Shown: positions 23,341 to 36,313 of the stretch, in pieces
Layout: every line of letters begins with the position of its first letter
How positions within the stretch are numbered: position 1 is the first letter of the stretch
From: Sinohyriopsis cumingii
Taxonomy: Eukaryota; Mollusca; Bivalvia; Unionida; Unionidae
Assembly (NCBI GenBank): GCA_028554795.2
Contig: CM068828.1
Location: 12,296,314-12,360,313 of the forward strand
Reading direction: 5' to 3'
Length of the DNA stretch: 64,000 nucleotides
Program-made: the position numbers and the translations under genes
Notes under the pieces: generated by a model
The model's database searches: none
The model's input: only the letters and a program-made list of their open reading frames with translations
Told to the model about the DNA's origin: nothing

Positions 23341-24281
23341 TGTTATTTAAGTACTCTGTATATCTGATTTAATTTAGATTTGATTTACTTTAACTATCTG
23401 TTTGTAACTTTTACATTTTTTTATTTTTAACTTAATTACATGTCAATGTAATGTAATTTTGTTTACTAGGAATTTTATATTTTCCAGAAAATTCAGTTTG
23501 ACCTGAATCTTTTCATAAATACCTAATAATAGAAACACTATTTTTGACCTAGTTCCTGGCCTTGATTTGGGGTCAAGTAAAAAAAAACTTTTTTCTTTCT
23601 TCATTTTTGGTGTGTGAATAGTAGTGGTGAAATCTAGGCTGTACTGTGATACGTGCCATTAGACTTGTAGATAGCTTCTAAATCATTCTAGAATGTGGTC
23701 ATGTAACCCTCATCTGGGAATGTTTTGCATCTCACGTTACTGTATAACCTTTGTTTATACAGATTTTTTCCGAGTTAGAGCTTTTTCTTTACACTGGAAA
23801 GCATGTGTTTGTGACCAGTTCGGGAAATACATTATAATTTTTATTCAAATTGTTTGGATTCTAAAAGATTAATTCTTTTTCCTGGAAATATTTGAGTGCT
23901 CATACAGAATTCTTGGACAAAGACAATTATTTAAATTTTATTCGGAAATTCACACACTGGAATACTATTGTTTGTGGATTTAGAAAGGACTGTACACATC
24001 AGCTCTACAGTGAGTACAGTATACGTCATCGCCTTCCACTTTATATTTTTCGCTGGGACTCAAACTTGAATTCATTCGCACATTTCATTACTAGGACTTC
24101 TAAAATTCATGGATTATTCTTGGCTTATTTTTGGATTTGATTCTTAAAAACCATAAGTTCTTACTTTTCTATTTTTACAGTGTTTTTTTTTCAGGGAAAT
24201 AAATTATTTGTTAAATGTTACAAAGCTTGTTGTTTTCACTCTTTCTTTTGTTACTGTTTATTCAAGCCTAAACACGTAACA
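23341..24281 (+). mobile_element. LTR-like element (probable solo LTR), copy 1
   Basis: Begins TGTTAT and ends GTAACA, a TG...CA boundary with short inverted ends. It aligns along its length with the element at 47776-48649. Both contain 'tattttccagaaaa', 'ttcttggacaaagac'-like text, and near the end 'gggaaataaattatttgtt' with an AATAAA and 'aaagcttgttgttttcact'. No coding region. I see no matching target duplication (ctctc before, tacga after), so this copy may have recombined or decayed at its flanks. Confidence 0.72.
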
Positions 24282-24639
24282 TACGATCTCATCTAAATTT
24301 AGATTAAAGATATAGCAAGCAACAATGCTGGTCCACAGCAATTTGCAATTTAGACAAAAAAACAAATACCAATAGACAGATCCAGACTGACTGTAAACAT
24401 TGAGGTTTTTAAAAAGGGATGAGTAAATAACAAGTCCATAAACTCGTCATGGTTTAATACTTGTCTTCCTATGTGACCACAATACCAATATTGTCCGTGA
24501 TTCATATGAACTGGATTGCACAAGGACAATTCATTACTGGAATGAAGCAGAGCTAATTGATTGTTTACCAGAGCAAATTCCCATGCTTTTATCAAATATC
24601 TCACCACCTTCAAACTAAGACACTTTCTGTCAGAGCTGG

Positions 24640-25440
24640 TCAAATTCTGTCATGTGGCTTTTTCCAAGTTATTAAAAGTTTTTCTATATTTATCACACCA
24701 GCTATACTTGATGGCAGATTAATCTGATTTGTAAAAGTTTCAAAGCCCTTATAGGCCAGGATGCTTACAGTAAACTCTGGTTAAATTCTGTCCAGTGGTT
24801 CTTGAGGAGTCATCATTTAACCGATTTTTTTTGTAACAGTAACCATAACTAGTAATGAATCTGCATAAACTGGATTAATATTAAAGTCATTAAACCCATT
24901 ATATTTTGTCAAATTTGGTAAAATTGTGGGAGTAGTGCTCGAGAAGATTTGTATTATTGTTACTGATGGTGGACATACAATTAGCTACAGATTGGCTTCA
25001 TTTGTATAAAACTGAAAGCCTCTATGAACAAGTTTTTGAGAAGACGTGTTAAAAGGTCTATCGAGTTATAGTAACTATGGTCATATCTGATGGCACATCT
25101 GAAGCAGTTATAAAAAATCGGAAAATCAAATGTACGCCAGGATGCGGTCAAATCTGAACAAATTCTGCTCATCATTTTTTTTAAAAAAATGTCAGTTTCA
25201 GTTTTTCTTTTATTAGTAATGGTGGCTTTATTTGAGGGTGGACAGACCAGGGCACTTGCCATGAAATTTCGTCAAATTGTGTTCAGTGGTTTTTGAGAAA
25301 ATTGGCATTTTTTGTTAGTTTTAGTAATGGTGGCCATATTGCTTGACTGACTACATCTAATGAACCATTTTGAAAGACTTTAATGCCAGAATGCTTCCTC
25401 TAACATCATGTGCACATTGGTTTTTGAGAAGATGCAAACA
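24640..25440. repeat. Degenerate tandem repeat of ~125-bp units
   Basis: Units contain 'caaattctgt(c)cagtggtt(c/t)ttgag(a)ag' and 'gtaatggtggc(c/t)atatt', near 24640, 24790, 24905, 25145, 25270 and 25400. The open frames on the minus strand here (for example 24981-25262) cover this repeat and carry no domain signal. Confidence 0.6.
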
Positions 25441-26671
25441 GAAACTGGAAACTGATAATGCATGATGGATCACAGACGAAGAACTAATCCTTAAATATGT
25501 ATGGCCAGGCAAGCTAACAAAACTACGCAGGTCAGCTTGCTGGACTACAAACCGACAAGGTCCCGCCAGATGTACTAAAACATAAAGAACATTAAATCTG
25601 AGCTCTGATAGCTCAAAAGTATCCCTTGGATTATAAAGAAACTCTGAAGTTAAAGCAATAATCATGGAAAAAATAAGGAGTGACTTAAAAAATAAAATAA
25701 TGAATTATAATTTTTGGCAATATTTTTTCTATTTGAAATCTTCATTACGTCTATATTTCTTGAAACTGATGGACAGTCAGGCTATTGTGGGACTAGTACA
25801 TCAAGTGTCGTACTAAGAAAACTAACAAAAAATATTCATTACGGCACAGAAACATTTGCAAGGACTCGGTACTCTCCTAGGTCCATTGTGATATATCTTG
25901 TAACTTTGTGTTTTCTAAGATCTACAGTATATTTTTTGGGCTGGATTTCGGAATATTTCTTATCCCAAGTGTGTGACTGGGCTTAATACAAATAGTGGAA
26001 ATATCAAATGTTGTAGGGATGGGTTGGGGTTGGGGAAGATGCTTGATACCTGTCCTATATTCACTGTGAACTTTCCTTCAGGTAGATAAGGACTGTTGAA
26101 TGAGAAGATAAGGTGCGACAAGGCCTTATTGATTTCTACACCTCATCTGTACATGTATTGACTCCCTATATTTACTCATATTTCATTCAACAGTGGCATG
26201 TTTTGATCCATACACTATGGGAACTGGAGTCTGGAAGTTAATGATTCTGGAACAATAGGTTTGTAAACAACTTTAAAATCTGTTAAAAACTGTTTTACAG
26301 CCTTGAATGATTGGTTTTAATTGCCGACAAGAAATGTAGCTCAACAGTTTTACTCACTCAATAGCATGAAACCTGGACATGGTATGCAAAATCCAGTCTT
26401 TTCTCCCTTTCAAAATAGCATATTAATTTTTTAATTCAAAGTAAATCAGCTGACAAGTTTGTTTTTAAAAGGTTTTGTGGAAATTACATTTTTTCACATT
26501 TTTTGGCTCTACAAAAAACAAATCTGACTAAAATACTACTTTGGATTATATCATTGTCATCATTCAAGACTTGGTACATCATCACATTCAAGACTATTGG
26601 AATTCATTCAGAATACTTTATACTAATGGACTGATGATATTTAGGAGTATTTGGATTTCCTTTCATTTCAG
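25441..26671. other. Region upstream of the GT47 coding exon
   Basis: No exon recognised. It must hold at least part of the 5' UTR intron of the GT47 gene, because the exon at 26672 begins with an acceptor. No TATA box or initiator can be assigned with confidence. Confidence 0.35.
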
Positions 26672-26844
26672 GACGGGTCTGCAAGCTCACATATTATTCT
26701 GGGTTTTTCATCTTTAACTTTGCAAACAAAAATGGCATCACTTCGTGTGAAGCTATGCTATCACAGACTTTTGCTCTATAGTCTTCTATTGCTTCTGTTG
26801 ATCGCTGTAATAACATGGATGGAAAATGAGGAACTGAAGTTTAG
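26672..26844 (+). CDS. Exostosin-family (GT47) glycosyltransferase, first coding exon
   Basis: The acceptor 'cctttcatttcag' starts the exon with 60 bases of 5' UTR, so at least one non-coding exon lies upstream. ATG is at 26732 in the context acaaaaATGG. It encodes MASLRVKLCYHR and then a membrane segment, LLLYSLLLLLLIAVITW (residues about 13-29), preceded by basic residues. That is a type II signal anchor as in Golgi glycosyltransferases. The exon ends AG at 26844 before a GTATGT donor, and the split codon AG|G (Arg) is completed at 31817. Phase agreement and the signal anchor support joining it to the large exon. Confidence 0.88.
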
Positions 26845-27454
26845 GTATGTATTTAAATGTTTTTGTTTAATCCGTGGCATCACACACACACACACACAGA
26901 GGTAAAATGAAAGTAGTGAAGTCAAGAAATTGGTATTGCTGCTAAAAATAGTAAACTTTGCCTACTCTGGGTACCTAAATTTACATTAGGCTACCAAGTC
27001 CTTTCTTTGAGAGCTCTGCAGGCTACCATCTAATTTTAAAATTTGTCTGCTAAGTGGGCTAGAACCCTTGACCACTAACCCATTATAATCTCTTCTATAT
27101 CAGCCCACTGGTTCTTGCACATCATTTCAAGTTATTTATAGGTCTTGGACCACTACTTACGAGCAGTGTATGAATCTGGAAGTGGAAGAAAGTTGATATG
27201 ATAACTAATACTTTGAGGTTGGGTCACTGGATGTAATATCATTGTAGAATTTTTATATTTAAATTTTTTTATTTTTTTATATTTGCAGTCACAAATTCTG
27301 ACTTTTTTCTGGCAGGTCAAAAAATGTAGCTTTTTGAGTGGGAAAACTAAGTGTAATCATGCAACATTTACCTATTATTTATAATTTCACTGCTATATCT
27401 TTTCTGGTGCTAGTCCCCATTATAAGATCATCTAATTAGTAATTGGAGGTCAAG

Positions 27455-27695
27455 AATAAAAAGCATTATCCCAGTCGGATATTCAGACCACTTTCAACAA
27501 TCTGAATATCATCCTTCTTTAACTTGAATCAAAAACAAAAAGCATTATCCCAGTCTGATATTTCAGACCACTTCCAACAATCTGAATATCATCCTTCTTT
27601 AACTTGAATCAAAAGTAAAAAGCGTTATCCCAGTCTGATATTTCAGACCACTTCCAACAATCTGAATATCATCCTTCTTTAACTTGAATCAAAAC
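27455..27695. repeat. 79-bp tandem repeat, 3 copies
   Basis: 'aagc(a/g)ttatcccagtc(g/t)gat' starts at 27461, 27540 and 27620. The units are almost identical and contain 'caacaatctgaatatcatcc'. Confidence 0.95.
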
Positions 27696-29744
27696 TGTAA
27701 GGTCATCAGAGTGGCCAAGGAAGAGGAGATTGGGAAATAATAGCAGGCTAAGTATTATCTAATTAGAATTACTTGTACCCACTGATAAACTAATGTTAAC
27801 TTAAACAGTAGTAATGCATTACCTATTGCTGCATTGCTTACCAAGCCATTTGAATAGGAGGCTGATGACTTAATACTAGTGGTAAAGTTGTCAGGAGGAT
27901 GTTTATAGCATACTATATCATTGATTGACAGCTTGCTGGGCTGATACAAAGAGTGATCTCCCCCTTCTTTATAGTTCTTGTTTTTTGTAAGTGTATATCA
28001 GACACTAACGTAAGCCAAGCATACACTTCTATGTATTGCACGCTAAGGTGTCAATAGAAGGATAGTGTATCAATGGCATGGAATAGTTAACAAAATCACA
28101 TAAAACTTTCCAACATATTTGTTGATGATTTAAGCTTAATTAAACGAGCTCCATAATCTAACTAATGGAATACATTACCAGAATGTTATATTACTCAAAA
28201 GCAGATTTTAAAACTGGAGGCTAGGAAGAAAGCCAAACATTCACAAATTCCAAAATTTCAAGAGAACTATGACTGTGAAACACCTAGTTTGTGAGTGACA
28301 TTTTTTCAGTATGACTTCTTGTTGCAAAAACATAGCTTTGGTCTACATATTATAGGGCTAAATTTAGTTATTACAGGTGCTATGGTATTTATATTAGTTT
28401 TAGAAGGAAAGATATATTTGTGTATAAATTTTCTAAATTCTCTACATAAATTTAATAACAGTATGTCTATGATAGAGGAGTAACTCTACAGTCACTGTTA
28501 GATTTAGAGGCAGAGATTTGGGGTCAATACTAGGTTACCAGCAGCTATTCAAATGCTATGGTGTCAAGTTACAGTCCAGAGAAATTGAAACAAAGGAGTC
28601 AGTAGGACAGTTGGAAGATGTGTTTGTAAAGCTAATTAAAATCAATTATAGCAAGTTTGCCATAATACTTAAACATTAAAATTAGTGACCATTTGAAGGG
28701 AAATTTGAATCTCTTTTAGTAGGTATAAAGTGCTTAAAATAGAGTTGGGTAGTTATAGTTTAATTTTGAAGTAATTTGTTCAAGAGGATAAAGTTTACAA
28801 GTAATTTCATACTCAAAATAATATTTTTGTAAATTCTAACACACAGCATCAGTGGGAAAAGAGTGTGTATGGAGAGCACATATATGGCTTGATTTTGGAT
28901 TACAAAATTTAGATTCTGTGCATTTTGATATGTAGATTAGAGTTAGATAAAGGGTCTGCACCTAACACAATCAGACCAGAATATTAGCTTAGAATAGGTC
29001 TTCAGGGAATGTTTTCTCTGAAGTCCGCTAGGATTGTTTAAATAACCAGGTCAAACATAGTGCAGAGAGTCAGCATGAAGAACTAGGGGCAACATACATC
29101 ATTAAAGGTAGAAAAAGAAGAAACCCTCTTGCTTGTGACTAATTCGCCATAGCGCAGTGACATCAGAAAGGCGCTACTACATACAGCTTAAACCATTTTC
29201 AACTATCTGAGCTGGAATATTTGTCTTGAATTAGGGAAAATTAAATACAATACTTAAAACTTTTACATCAGGCCACTGGTTGCAATACCAGAGTGGATTT
29301 TCTGTTTTAATGTCAATGACTTTTATCAGCTCTTTCAACTCCTACTCAGATTCTGTCAGCACATGCACATAATTTTAAATCTTACAGTGGGCTGAAATGA
29401 TTCTGCCTTCTATCCTACCTATTAGCCTACACAGTGCAAGAAATCATTAGTCCAAACATCAGTTGATAATGGTGCATGATTTGTGGGTCTGATGTCATAT
29501 GTTCATTAAAATGTGCAATTCTGCTGCATACGAATCTGTATGGAACATACCAGAGGCATTTAACTCCAATATGTCATGAAGCACCCGATTTTGACTGCTA
29601 ACTTCAATTAAGAAGTAACTGTGGTGTGTAATGTTTTACTTTTAAAATGTAAGCACTAATGTCTACAAACCTAGAATTCAAGATAAGACCATTTCTTCCC
29701 TTAAACTGCTCCATGTTAAAACTGATATTCTTCAGTGATAACAA

Positions 29745-30720
29745 ACTTTTCAAATTAGCTGCTGTGGTGGATGTCGGATTGGCACCATTTTCATTTAAGA
29801 CAAAGTAGACGTAATTAGAAGCCATTTGCTCAAAATCCCAGCCTTAATAATGATCCTCTATTCAGTGGGAATATTGACAAGATTTTCATACCAGCCATCA
29901 TGGCAGGCATATTGTAAATATGTGACTGGCACCATTTTCATTTAGGACCAAATAGGTGTCATAAGAAGTCAAGTGGTGAAAATTCCATTTTGATATAGCC
30001 ATTTATTTGGGAGTAGTGACAGTGTGCAAAATGGACATCAGCCCAATGACAGCGAATGTCACAATGGACTGGAGCAAAACAGAGTAGTCAGTCCATTTGA
30101 TCAGTTGGCCTTTAGGGATAGAGAGGAAATTTCATCTACAAATTTGGAATATAGAGACAGGATGCATGCTAAGATCATGGCAATGCTATTAACTGTACTA
30201 CCGCATTCTGCTACTGATGCATTTGATCCAGTTCCATTAATCCACTGCTTGAACTGATACTCCGGATGCCACAGCCTTATCACTGGAGGCTGGGTCTAGT
30301 AGCCATATTGGACCTCAGATCAGTGCCATTTTTATCAAGGACTAACTGCATTTCATATAAAGTCTTTTAGTGAAAACCTCATGTTGATATGACTGTCCAT
30401 TCAGGAGGAGTAATATAACAAAATTTTCAAGATGTCATGGCAGCCATATTGGATGTCAGGGGCATAATTTTCATTTAGGACTAACTTGACATCATAAGCG
30501 TTTGTAAACCCCAAAGTTCGTATGACCATCCGGTGATAAGATTTTCAATATGGCTACCTTAGTGACATATTAATATCATATCAACACTTTTTTCAACTAA
30601 AACCAACATAACCATGGGATGAAATATGTGTAAAGGCTCATGGCAATGCTCCAAGGCATTTAGGAGGAGTAGTGACAACAAATCTGTGCTAATGGATAGA
30701 TGGACAACAAACAACAAACC
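29745..30720. repeat. Dispersed repeat A copy, interrupted
   Basis: Units at 29750-30015 and 30295-30720 have the family phrases and the terminal 'aatggatagatggacaacaa' tail. Between them, about 270 bases (30020-30290) do not belong to the repeat; see the next entry. Confidence 0.7.
30024..30257 (+). other. Unidentified ORF (77 codons) inside repeat A
   Basis: The open frame includes SECHNGLEQNRVVSPFDQ and EYRDRMHAKIMAMLL, with unremarkable codon use and no low-complexity bias, and it ends at TGA 30255. The flanking sequence on both sides is repeat A, and repeat A resumes at 'gtagccatattggacctcag'. I do not recognise the peptide. It could be a captured exon fragment or chance. Confidence 0.3.
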
Positions 30721-31342
30721 ATATTATAAACTCTTCCCATGTGTGTGTGTCTAAATGAATTGAATAGGATTCAGTCTATGCCTGAAGATCAGGTCAAGAC
30801 CAAATTTAGATTGCTCTTTGCATGTACATGTACAATAACTCACCAATGTATGATGGATTAATATTTTCAACAATAGTCTAAGTTATGCTTCACCTGCCCA
30901 AGAAAATAATCAGGACCTGTATTTACCAATGTTCTCAATCTGACTGCAGACCTAAAAACAAAGGTCATTCCAGAACCCATAAAAATGTGCCCTTCATAGA
31001 AAGCCATAGCGGTTAAGAGTTAAGAATCCCATGCTTGTTTGTATTCCAATGGTTGTAAGTAATATCCAATCTGGATTGGCCATGGTCATCTGTCATGGTG
31101 TACATCTCTGCCAGTCACTTTACTCCCATTGACTTGGCAGGAAATACCTGTGATGTGATGTGAAATGGCAACCAACCAACCTTTATAGAGAGGTGAAAAA
31201 ATGGAAAGAAATAAAAGAGAATGAAACTACAACTGCTGTCCCTAATGATGTGTCTATTCTATGGGAATGTCCACTAAGATAATTTTAATTTTAACTTGAA
31301 TGAATTCTTAAAAACAAAACTGAATAATATTCTTTAAATTTT

Positions 31343-31346
<4 letters not shown>

Positions 31347-31408
<62 letters not shown>
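31347..31408. repeat. (AT)n microsatellite
   Basis: 62 bases of pure AT in the GT47 intron. Confidence 0.98.
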
Positions 31409-31411
<3 letters not shown>

Positions 31412-31816
31412 GAATTTAATAATTGTTGTCCTTGCATGAACAAAATTAAATAAACATGGTGTAAAAACTATTGTCTGAAATCTTTATATCCTCTAATTTT
31501 TCACTCACCACAAATTCATTAAAATGCTTTTAAAAATTCTACTCAGCTATTTTATACAGAACTTTATATTTTTCGAATTTTGCAAATATTGATATTTAAG
31601 AAACAAACCAAACTTATGAGTCTTATTTTAATACCTAAATTATAATTATTCATTTACCTAATTAGATAATTAATAAAATGGGCAGAAATAGTCTCTGGTG
31701 ATACAGTTTCATTTTCAGCCTTAGTATCTTTACAAGGAGAATTTTTGTTATTTCAGTTTTAATAAATTCATGCTTGACAATTTTACCTGTATTTTTTTTT
31801 TTACAATGTTAAACAG

Positions 31817-33281
31817 GTTTAAATTTGATCATTCCAAGACCACAATATGGACCAAATTAGTGACTCACTCGCCTTTGGCAAGGAAGTTAAATACAACTGA
31901 GATAACTCTGCAGAGAACATTCATGACAGGGGAAGTTAAAAGGAGACCCAACACGACAATGGAGATAACTAAAATGTGCTTACCAAAAGGGGATCCATCC
32001 AATATTCTGACACCATTCAAAATCTACATTTATGACCTGCCAAAGAAGTTTAATGTCGATGTGAAGGAATGTATGAGAGGAAAAGAATTCTCATATTGTT
32101 ATGACCTGGAATATTGTGGAATGGGATCAGAAATTTATAGGATAGATGCACCCAAAAACAAAAGTTTTGAAGACCTATATGATATGTCTGTGAGAGACAG
32201 CCATATGTTTGCCTTGGAGGTGCTAATTCATCATAAATTACAACACAGCCCATATATAACGAATGATCCTAGAAAGGCTGACATTTTTTATATTCCAGCT
32301 TATATTGGATTACAGTGCCTTTGTTCACAAGTCAGCACAGAAAGTGTAAGCAAAATAGTTGAAGATCTTTTCACTTTTTTAAAAATGCAGCCATATTTTC
32401 TGTCTGGAAAGCCACATTTTTCAACTTTGAGCAAAATACAACGTGAACAGAGTTCTCAGGACTGCCCTTATTTACAACATATATATACAAAAAATATTAC
32501 ATTCATAGGTATAGAAGAAGAACAGGATCCAAACTGGGCAAAATTTCATAAAACTTCGGGAGGATATATAGTTGCACCCTATCCATCTTACGTACACCTC
32601 ATTGAAAACAACTTTGTACAACACAACCCAGCATTTATGGATAATAAAGGCGTCCAGCCAGATATAAATTCTACAAAAATTTATTTATATACACCAACTC
32701 TGGAAAACCGTAACATCTTTCTCTTCCTCGCAGCTGGTAGAAGACGAAGCAATAGCTTTCGAGCAAAAATAATGGACCAATTTCAAAATAAAACCGAGCT
32801 TAGCTATCCTATATATATTGGAAAAAATAATGATCGGAAAATCAATCATGAAATGGTTATGTTATACACTGATGAGTGCAACAGAAACCATCGCTCAACA
32901 ACAATCGAGTGGATGCAGCATGCGATATTCTGCCTACAACCTCCGGGTGATTCGCCAACAAGAAAATCCTTTTACGATGCTGTTGTAAGTGGTTGCATTC
33001 CAGTGACATTTCAAAGCGAATTTCCTCTCCGATATCCTTTTGATAGATTATTAAATTATACAAAATTCATGTTCACCATTCCAGAGCAATCTATTGAGGA
33101 AGGTGGCAATGTGTTAGAGATTCTTCGCTCTGTGACAAGGGATAAAATTGAATCAATGCATCTCAACTTAAAGCGAGCTGCACATTGGCTGCAGTACAGC
33201 ATCCCTGATAGTACAATTACAGAATCCAATGATGCCCTAAAACTTATACTTTCAGAGTTAGGTCAATATTACGATTTGTGA
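31817..33281 (+). CDS. Exostosin-family (GT47) glycosyltransferase, main exon
   Basis: Codons from Arg38 (split) to Leu525, stop TGA at 33279-33281. The spliced protein is 525 aa: short cytosolic tail, signal anchor, a stem of about 75 residues, then the exostosin domain. Domain landmarks are FKIYIYDLPKKFN (about 105-117), DPRKADIFYIPAY (188-200), GYIVAPYPSYVH (287-298), RNIFLFLAAGRRR (336-348), FCLQPPGDSPTRKS (409-422) and SGCIPV (429-434). The GDSPT.R..DA...GCIPV block is the donor-binding end typical of GT47 and, in this form, of plant/protist-type members rather than EXT1/2. Seven N-glycosylation sequons fit a Golgi-lumen enzyme. There is no EXT-type GT64 domain. Sugar donor and acceptor cannot be assigned. 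The gene is nested in, and antisense to, the FERM gene. Confidence 0.92.
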
Positions 33282-33507
33282 TGATAAAATATTCATTCAT
33301 TTCTTCGTTGCCATTTTTATTTTTATTTTAATACTTCTTCTCTGATACCATGTTTGGAGAAATTTAAGAATTGAAATTTTGCTAATTTCAGAATTTGAAA
33401 AAGTGATTTGTATTTAGTTTCACTCCACAAAATTACAACTGTGCAATCTGTTAGCTGGTCACACAAATTAAATTTATTAAAAATTTCTAATACATATGGC
33501 TAGGTAG
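33282..33507 (+). other. GT47 3' UTR (extent uncertain)
   Basis: AT-rich sequence after the stop. No canonical AATAAA is seen soon after it; ATTAAA variants occur at 33467 and 33476 and could serve as the poly(A) signal. Confidence 0.4.
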
Positions 33508-33905
33508 TCCAAGTTTCTTCTGACCCCTGCCACCCCATTTTTGATATTTGGACATTTATGTTGGGGTGAAGGGTCAGAGTCCATTCCCTATCAAAAAGTT
33601 GGAATTCGCCGATACCATTTGGTGTCGGCATGGGTAGCCCCTTACAAGCCAGCCCAGCAAACTTAAATGACCTTTCAATGAGATATACCTGCACGAAATC
33701 GATAGGAATTTGATTTATTTTCTCAAAAATCGTGAGCATAGCACTCGTTATGTCTTTAATCCACTGACAGACGAGACGAAAGTACATCACTGCTGAAATC
33801 TGACCTGGATCTGGCCAATTGCATTCATAGTCATGTGACTACAAAACTCTCGCAATCTACATGTCAAGGGTCAGAGGAAACTCTGACTAATGGCTAAGGA
33901 ACCTC
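33508..33905. repeat. Dispersed repeat C, copy 1
   Basis: About 390 bases beginning near 'ttcttctgacccctgccacc' recur at 56072-56440 with high similarity ('gatatttggacatttatgtt', 'cctatcaaaaagttggaatt', 'gatatacctgca', 'ctgaaatctgacctggatct', 'gtcatgtgactac'). A weaker partial copy lies at 43585-43720. No coding content is evident. Confidence 0.88.
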
Positions 33906-35702
33906 AGATGGCTTGATCCTCACAGTAACTGTAGGTGTCTGTATGTGCCATGTGGAATAGACCCAAACACAGTATAATTAATGGCTTCTTCTGCCCCAAG
34001 GTAGTCACAGATTTAAAGTTCAGGTAAGTGCACAGGCACATGGCAATCTATCCAAGGTGTTATCCACCAATCCAGTTTCTGAAGTTCTCCTAACCATACA
34101 CCACAAAAAATCTACTTGTACCCACATCTGGCAAATAAATTTGTGTCCCCTGGAAAATTGGTTTATCACAGAGAGAGAGGTCTCATTAAGGATATTTACA
34201 ATGTTCATGATACACTGCATGCAATTGGCAACATAATATTACTATACCATGCTGCTTTGCACAATTTATTGTCCATTCCATTTTTAAAATTATAAGAATT
34301 TTAAACATTTTATAATTAGCAGTAAATAATTTAGAGCCCAGAAAAAACAAACGGAAGAAAAATGTTTAAACTTGCATGAAATATTAAGCAGTATGTATTC
34401 AAAATAAGGTAGACAACTCAGTCTTCCTTATCTTAATCAAATTCACCAGCCACAATTAATGATGTTACCTCTGATCAACACAGACATGTCAATTAAATAT
34501 TTATTCAGCCATCATTTACTTCCCTAATTCAAAAGAATTCAACATGCAAAAAAAAAAAAAACAATTAAAAAAAAATTAAATACAGTCTACAAAATCAGCT
34601 CCCAAACCTAAATTGGTGTTTTATGTGGTTTGAGATCTGACCCCTCTATTCATAAAACAATGCAATGTATTGCAGATAGATTTGTATGCAAATATGCACA
34701 ATTACTTGCTTTAACACACCTGTATTTCTCTGAATACTTGAGTTACACTTAGTTAAAGGTGCCTTTTGGTGTGTGTACAGGATATTTCCAAATCAAATCT
34801 GATATAAGACAACCAGTGAATCCATCTGGAAAACACAACTCCACCTAGTGCCACCATTTGAAGTTCTGGACTCCAAGAGCAGATAATCAACTAATCCGTC
34901 AATATCAAGTAATCAAACCGATGCCCATATAAAATGGCTATTTTGGCCATGTGACAATGTATCCTAAATTGCTCATAACACTAATTTTTAGTGATCTGAT
35001 GCAGTATTGAGCCATGATAATAGTCACGAAACAGAATATTCATCACATGACAGATCCACAAACACTCCAGTCACATGATTTCAACAATCATTACAAAACA
35101 AGCAAAGCTGCAACATATTGGTTCCTGGATATTGTTGGACCATTCAATTATCTGCCAATGAAGCTCAGTAATTCACAACTGTAACAGAAGGTAAGGGTTT
35201 CATTTCGATTTACAAGTTGTCAAACATCAGACTTGATCTGGAAGTATGCTATCCCGACTACCGAAAGGTTCATTCAACCAACCATAAATCAAGAGCCATT
35301 AGAAATAATGTGTATACCTTAAATAGTACAGCGCATAACTTGGATAAATGGGAACAATTATACAGGCTGTGTTCAAGGGAGGAAAAAAAATGGTTGGTTA
35401 AGGGAGCAAGCTACTCAGTCCATTTCTGGATACAAAACTGCATTGATTCAAACTGGTTTCTAAAAAAGAAAAATACACAAGTTGTATGCATGAAAATTGT
35501 GCATAATATTCACAAACCATACCTTGTTCAATCAAATTAATCATCCATATTTAAAAAATCATTTTCTTTGAAATGGAGGGGAAATTGGTCCCAAATTATC
35601 AGTTCTTGACCTTAATGCTGATCAGGTTAGAAAAAAGTAAAACCAAAGCTTTGGCCAGCCTTAAAATATTCTTTGCTTGCTCTCTTCCTGTCCATATAGG
35701 TA
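33906..35702. other. Intronic, nothing recognised
   Basis: A-rich stretch at 34546-34580. A 107-codon open frame at 35217-35540 has no recognisable motif and no convincing splice frame, so I do not call it. Confidence 0.4.
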
Positions 35703-35706
35703 TTAA

Positions 35707-36313
35707 GAGTTTAACTGCTGGAGCTTTTTGTCATTTTTGCCTGAAAATCGAGTAGGAAACACATTTTGAAAGCTATTTCTAAACTGACTCGAAAATACCA
35801 AATCCCCGCTCATCTTTCAATAACATACTGCCTAGTTGTGTTAGAAAAATCACTTTTCGTTGGCTATTTGACTCGCGCATGAGCAGAAGGGTAAAAGTTG
35901 GACTTCTTTTTTTTTTGCTAAACGGAGCCATCATTTTTGTATGGAGACCACTCTTTATTCCAAATGCCCATCTTATCCTACTTTTTGCAAAGGCTCATCT
36001 GTCTGTCTGCAGTTCATACCGGTTTGCCTTAGATCTGAGACCAAAAAGTCTAAAATCCAGACACAAAATCGGATTCCAACCACAGGCAAATTCTGGGTGG
36101 AGAAAAATCGGGTCCAAAAAATGAGGTTTTTCTATCTGCATTTTGTAGTGCAACTAGATATTCCAAATTATTTGGTATCATTGTAGAGCTACATCTGTCT
36201 ACCTTTCTATAATACCACCCACTTTAGTGTATCATGCATGGCCATGATGCTACAGAGCTTGGCAGTAGGCTACTACCTCCTGCCCCGTAAAGTCGTCGCT
36301 AGGGGTTAATGTG
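35707..36313 (+). mobile_element. TTAA-flanked (piggyBac-like) MITE
   Basis: TTAA at 35703-35706 and 36314-36317 bound 607 bases. The right terminus 'aggggttaatgtg' is the family end; the left (gagtttaactgctgg) is a diverged version of cacattaacccctgg. Internal family marks are 'tgagcagaagggtaaaagtt', 'actctttattccaaatgccc' and 'ataataccacccactttagt'-type text. It lacks a transposase. Confidence 0.85.

Larger units (their letters stand above)
26845..31816 (+). other. GT47 intron (4,972 bp)
   Basis: GTATGT donor at 26845 and a T-rich tract with 'acaatgttaaacag' acceptor ending at 31816. It contains a (CA)n at about 26880-26899, three copies of a 79-bp repeat, repeat A with an odd insert, and an (AT)n run. 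Confidence 0.85.

Noticed and set aside
24350..24643. 97-codon minus-strand ORF
   Set aside because: No known motif and no splice support.
25357..25665. 102-codon minus-strand ORF
   Set aside because: Partly overlaps degenerate tandem repeat sequence; no motif.
35217..35540. 107-codon plus-strand ORF
   Set aside because: No recognisable motif, no clear acceptor or donor in frame, ordinary AT-rich intron context.
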